Assembly: GCA_950068635.1 (NCBI GenBank)
Contig: CATMIM010000032.1
Coordinates: forward strand, 1 to 8,553
Direction: 5' to 3'
Source of the DNA: an uncultured Candidatus Poseidoniales archaeon
GTDB lineage: Archaea > Thermoplasmatota > Poseidoniia > Poseidoniales > Thalassarchaeaceae
Length of the DNA: 8,553 bases
Shown here: piece after piece, positions 6,016 through 8,553 of the stretch
Layout: each line of letters begins with the position of its first letter
How positions within the stretch are numbered: position 1 is the first letter of the stretch
Notes under the pieces: generated by a model
What the model was told of the DNA's origin: nothing
Database searches by the model: none
The model's input: only the letters and a program-made list of their open reading frames with translations
Position numbers and translations under genes: made by a program

Positions 6016-7596
6016 ATGCGCGAGGAGATGAGCAAGAGTGTCGCGCTCAACCGCAAGTTCTCCGACCTGCTCAAGCGAGCACTCGAACTCGACCGGGCGA
6101 TCAAGATCGGCTGGGGGAAGGGCGACGACCCGAAACCGCACGAAGGCGAGATGGGAGTGGCCCCGCACATCCCCGAGGGAGCGCGTGTGCGCATGCTCGG
6201 AAATCTCGCCGACATGGTGGCGGTCTGCGCTTCAGGTGGCTCGTTCATCCTGGAGGGTGAAGCGGCGGGCTACTTCGGTGCCTGGAACGACGGCTGCCGG
6301 CTGGTCGTCGAGCGGGACTGCGGAGCCAGAGCCGGCTACGCGATGACATCCGGGCGCATCGTTCTGCAGGGATCCGCCGGCGCCGAGGTGGGTGCGCGCA
6401 TGGGCGGGGGAGACCTCGTCGTGCGTGGTTCGGCCGGACGGCGCTGCGGAGCAGGGATGTCCGGCGGAACGGTGGTCGTCATCGGTGATGTGGACGGTGA
6501 TGTCGGCTGCAACATGTCGGGTGGGAGGATCATCGTCAACGGGCGCTGCCCTCCAGCAGGGGAGGGTGCCATCTCGAACACGCTTACCAAAGCGGAGTTG
6601 AAAGATGTCAACGAGTTGCTCGACGACCTCGACCTCAAGGTGGCGGCTGACGCCGTCTGCATCCGCACTGATGAGGACACGCCCACGACGGCAGAGGCGC
6701 CCGCGGTCGGCATCGATTCGGATTTCGGCGGCATCTCGCTGGTCAGCGCCACCGGCACTCGTCTGCATGCACACTCGCCGCTCGACCTGCTCACTCTCAT
6801 CTCGAACAGGGATTCCGAGAAAGGTGCTGTGCTCCTCCCTCTCCCTGTGCTGCCGCTGCTCGCCGATGGCAAGGGGCTGAAAGGCACACTGCTCTCCCGC
6901 CAACCGTGTCTTGTGCGCTCGGCACCACGGTCAGTCGACCTGCTGCTGGTCGATGAGAGCAACCTGGCAGGGTGCGCCGCCGACCTCCAGACCTCCGCCG
7001 GCGCGGTGGTCTCCATCCGTGACCTGCCTCCGCTCAACGATGCCGAACTCGATGCGCTTCTGGTGGTCGTGCGCTCCCATCTGGGAGACAACAAGCCGGT
7101 GATCCTCTCCGGTGATCTGACCAGAGTCCAGAAGGTGCACCGGCTGGCTGACGACCTCGATTGTGATGGTGCATGCATCCAGCTCGCCAGCAGCGCGATG
7201 CTCCCAGCGGCGGCCGCCCTGCCGGTGATCGCCCTGTCCGGCCGAGAGCAGGATCTCGCGGCCCATGGGGTCAGCGGCTCGATTCACCTGCCTTGGTCGC
7301 CGTCCGCCTCCGACCTGCTCATCGCCGCCGCCGCAGGCGCCAGTATGACTGTCGCCGACCCATTCGCGGCGGATGCGTCGCCACCATCGTCGCAGAAGGG
7401 AAGGGCGGCAGCTGTGGAAGACTGGCTGGCTGGAATCGACGCTGGAATCAGGGGCTGGCTCGTCGAACTCGGTGAGGACGGCATCGACCGCCTGAACCGG
7501 CGTCACCTGCGCGCACTCGACCACGACACCGCCAGTGTGAGCGGACTCAGGCTCTCCGGCTGGGAGCGCCCGCTCCCACAATGGCTCGGGCAGTGA
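6016..7596 (+). CDS. GXGXG (GltB domain 3-like) protein with a C-terminal glutamate synthase-like segment
   Basis: This 526-residue cytoplasmic protein has no signal or membrane segment. Residues about 60-180 form a right-handed beta-helix of GXGXG repeats (GEAAGYFGAW, GSAGAEVGARMGGG, GSAGRRCGAGMSGG, GDVDGDVGCNMSGG), the domain of glutamate synthase alpha subunit and of formylmethanofuran dehydrogenase subunit C. Residues about 230-465 look like a remote glutamate synthase barrel: DLPPLND, a V(I)LSGDLTRVQKV strand-helix, and SDLLIAAAAGAS in place of the usual DVVIAALLGA. Residues about 466-520 resemble that family's helical tail (VEDWLAGI, LGEDGIDRLNRRHLRALD). The DGGTGA-type glycine loop and the CxxxxxCPxGVA iron-sulfur motif are not seen, and no Cys occurs after residue 387. 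There is no glutaminase domain, and no gltD is next to it. ATG 6016 is preferred over the in-frame TTG at 5935 because GAGGG sits 6 bases upstream and the extra residues look non-coding. The GXGXG domain is firm; the barrel homology is tentative and the function unknown. Confidence 0.8.
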   Translation: MREEMSKSVALNRKFSDLLKRALELDRAIKIGWGKGDDPKPHEGEMGVAPHIPEGARVRMLGNLADMVAVCASGGSFILEGEAAGYFGAWNDGCRLVVERDCGARAGYAMTSGRIVLQGSAGAEVGARMGGGDLVVRGSAGRRCGAGMSGGTVVVIGDVDGDVGCNMSGGRIIVNGRCPPAGEGAISNTLTKAELKDVNELLDDLDLKVAADAVCIRTDEDTPTTAEAPAVGIDSDFGGISLVSATGTRLHAHSPLDLLTLISNRDSEKGAVLLPLPVLPLLADGKGLKGTLLSRQPCLVRSAPRSVDLLLVDESNLAGCAADLQTSAGAVVSIRDLPPLNDAELDALLVVVRSHLGDNKPVILSGDLTRVQKVHRLADDLDCDGACIQLASSAMLPAAAALPVIALSGREQDLAAHGVSGSIHLPWSPSASDLLIAAAAGASMTVADPFAADASPPSSQKGRAAAVEDWLAGIDAGIRGWLVELGEDGIDRLNRRHLRALDHDTASVSGLRLSGWERPLPQWLGQ

Positions 7597-7636
7597 ACAG
7601 CGAAGAGGTGAAGGAGGCGGCCCCTGCGCTCAATTC

Positions 7637-7643
7637 GGAGGAT
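7637..7643 (+). promoter_or_regulatory. Ribosome-binding site of pheT
   Basis: GGAGGAT ends 5 bases before a GTG codon (7649-7651), with 7 bases between GGAGG and GTG. It decides in favour of a GTG start for pheT, since no in-frame ATG is nearby. It lies in the 52-base space after the GXGXG stop, close enough for the two genes to share a transcript. Confidence 0.85.
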
Positions 7644-7648
7644 ATCCC

Positions 7649-8553
7649 GTGCCCACAGTCACCTTCGAACATTCGGCGTTGCGCGACATCCAAGCACGAT
7701 TCGGCATCGAGCACGACCCTGAACTCTGGTCGGAACGGCTCGGGCTGATCGGCTGCTCCGTCGAGAACTGTGACGATGAGACCGTTGACATCGAGGTGTT
7801 CCCCGACCGCCCAGACCTGCTCTCGGTCGAGACGATGGCGCACGCCGCGCGCCCCTTCCTGCATGGCGCGCCAGCAGAACCGCGGCTCGCTACCCGCAGC
7901 AGTGGCATCTCCATGGGTGTTGACCCCTCATTGGAGAAGGTGCGACCGGTCATCCTGGCGGCACTTGTGCGTGGAGTGGACACCGGGAGCACGATCGAGG
8001 AGCAGGACCAGTTCATCCAGGGTCTGATGGACCATCAGGAGAAACTCCACTTCGCGCTCGGCAGGGGGCGTAAACGCTCGTCGATCGGTGTGCACGACTT
8101 CGGCTCTCTCAGACCGCCTTTCAAGGTGATCACCGTTCCCGAGGACTACTCATTCACCCCATTGGCGATGTCAGAACCGCTGTCGATCCGGGAGATACTG
8201 GAGCAGCATCCGAAGGGTGTGGATTATGCTCACCTGCTGGAGGGTTACGACCGGTTCCCCGTCATTCTGGATGCGACCGGCGCGGTGCTCTCCTTCCCGC
8301 CGATCATCAACGGCGAACACACCACCGTGACAGAGGACACCCGCGACTTCTTCATCGATGTCACAGGCTGGGACGCGCGCGCCTGCGAGGCTTCGCTGCT
8401 GCTCACATGTCTGGCGTTCGCAGCCCGCGGAGGAACAGTGGAGACGGTGCGCATCACCGGCTGGGACGGAGCGGAGTTCCACTCGCCCGAAGGGCGGCCA
8501 CGCGAGCACAGGGTCCCGAAATCGCTGCTCGAGGACATTCTCGGTCGTGAGTT
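7649..8553 (+). CDS. pheT: Phenylalanine--tRNA ligase beta subunit, archaeal/eukaryotic type (N-terminal part, runs off the window)
   Basis: The 301 complete codons in the window are roughly the first half of a protein usually about 540-560 residues long in archaea. PheT pairs with PheS in the (alpha-beta)2 enzyme that charges tRNA-Phe, and its B3/B4 region removes mischarged Tyr. The early motif EVFPDRPDLLSVET (about 49-62) is the hallmark of the archaeal/eukaryotic form. MDHQEKLHFALGRGRKRSSIGVHDF (about 127-151) begins the B3/B4 domain, and SFPPIINGEHTTVTEDTRDFFIDVTG (about 215-240) carries its conserved tail. The N-terminal tRNA-binding (EMAP-like) domain of the common bacterial form is absent, as expected for archaea. 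The gene starts with GTG behind a good ribosome-binding site. It follows the GXGXG gene by 52 bases and may be cotranscribed with it; pheS is not in the window. No defects are seen in the visible part. Confidence 0.96.
   Translation, partial: MPTVTFEHSALRDIQARFGIEHDPELWSERLGLIGCSVENCDDETVDIEVFPDRPDLLSVETMAHAARPFLHGAPAEPRLATRSSGISMGVDPSLEKVRPVILAALVRGVDTGSTIEEQDQFIQGLMDHQEKLHFALGRGRKRSSIGVHDFGSLRPPFKVITVPEDYSFTPLAMSEPLSIREILEQHPKGVDYAHLLEGYDRFPVILDATGAVLSFPPIINGEHTTVTEDTRDFFIDVTGWDARACEASLLLTCLAFAARGGTVETVRITGWDGAEFHSPEGRPREHRVPKSLLEDILGRE

Noticed and set aside
6232..7178. Minus-strand open frames of 223 and 280 codons
   Set aside because: They lie opposite the GXGXG gene, which shows regular GXGXG repeats in its own frame. 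The antisense products are low-complexity, rich in Ser and Arg.
7580..7750. Small open frame from an ATG at 7580 bridging the GXGXG stop and the pheT start
   Set aside because: It would overlap both neighbours out of frame, has no ribosome-binding site of its own, and its residues past pheT's start are a shadow of pheT.

Overview
The window is GC-rich and looks like the chromosome of a GC-rich archaeon. Three features point this way: a phosphorylating type II (archaeal) glyceraldehyde-3-phosphate dehydrogenase, an archaeal/eukaryotic-type PheRS beta subunit, and a stand-alone GXGXG protein of the glutamate synthase family. A very long exported subtilase with stacked Ig-like modules and a C-terminal membrane anchor would suit a heterotrophic planktonic Thermoplasmatota such as Marine Group II (Poseidoniales). 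That lineage assignment is an inference from gene content; no marker gene here proves it.

Layout. On the minus strand, reading from about 5820 down to 1, lie gap (5820-4780), a 66-base gap holding a perfect hairpin, and then one very long secreted S8 protease reading frame (4713 down to 1, leaving the window). That frame is interrupted by one in-frame TAG at 2124-2122. The 707 codons after the TAG stay open in the same frame to the window edge. They complete an Ig-like domain that starts before the TAG, add four more Ig-like modules, and end with a transmembrane helix and a cytoplasmic tail. On the plus strand, divergent from gap across a dyad-rich intergenic region (5821-6015), lie a GXGXG/glutamate-synthase-like protein (6016-7596) and, 52 bases on, the 5' half of pheT (7649 to the window end).

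How the genes relate. gap (central carbon metabolism) and pheT (translation) are housekeeping genes. The protease is an exported degradative enzyme apparently tethered to the cell surface. The GXGXG protein has the glutamate synthase structural beta-helix followed by a barrel-like segment that seems to have lost the flavin and iron-sulfur signatures, so its role is open.

The main observation is the in-frame amber codon inside an otherwise intact surface protease of more than 1,570 codons. It may be a sequencing or assembly error, a recent nonsense mutation, or genuine read-through or recoding. The sequence alone cannot decide between these.
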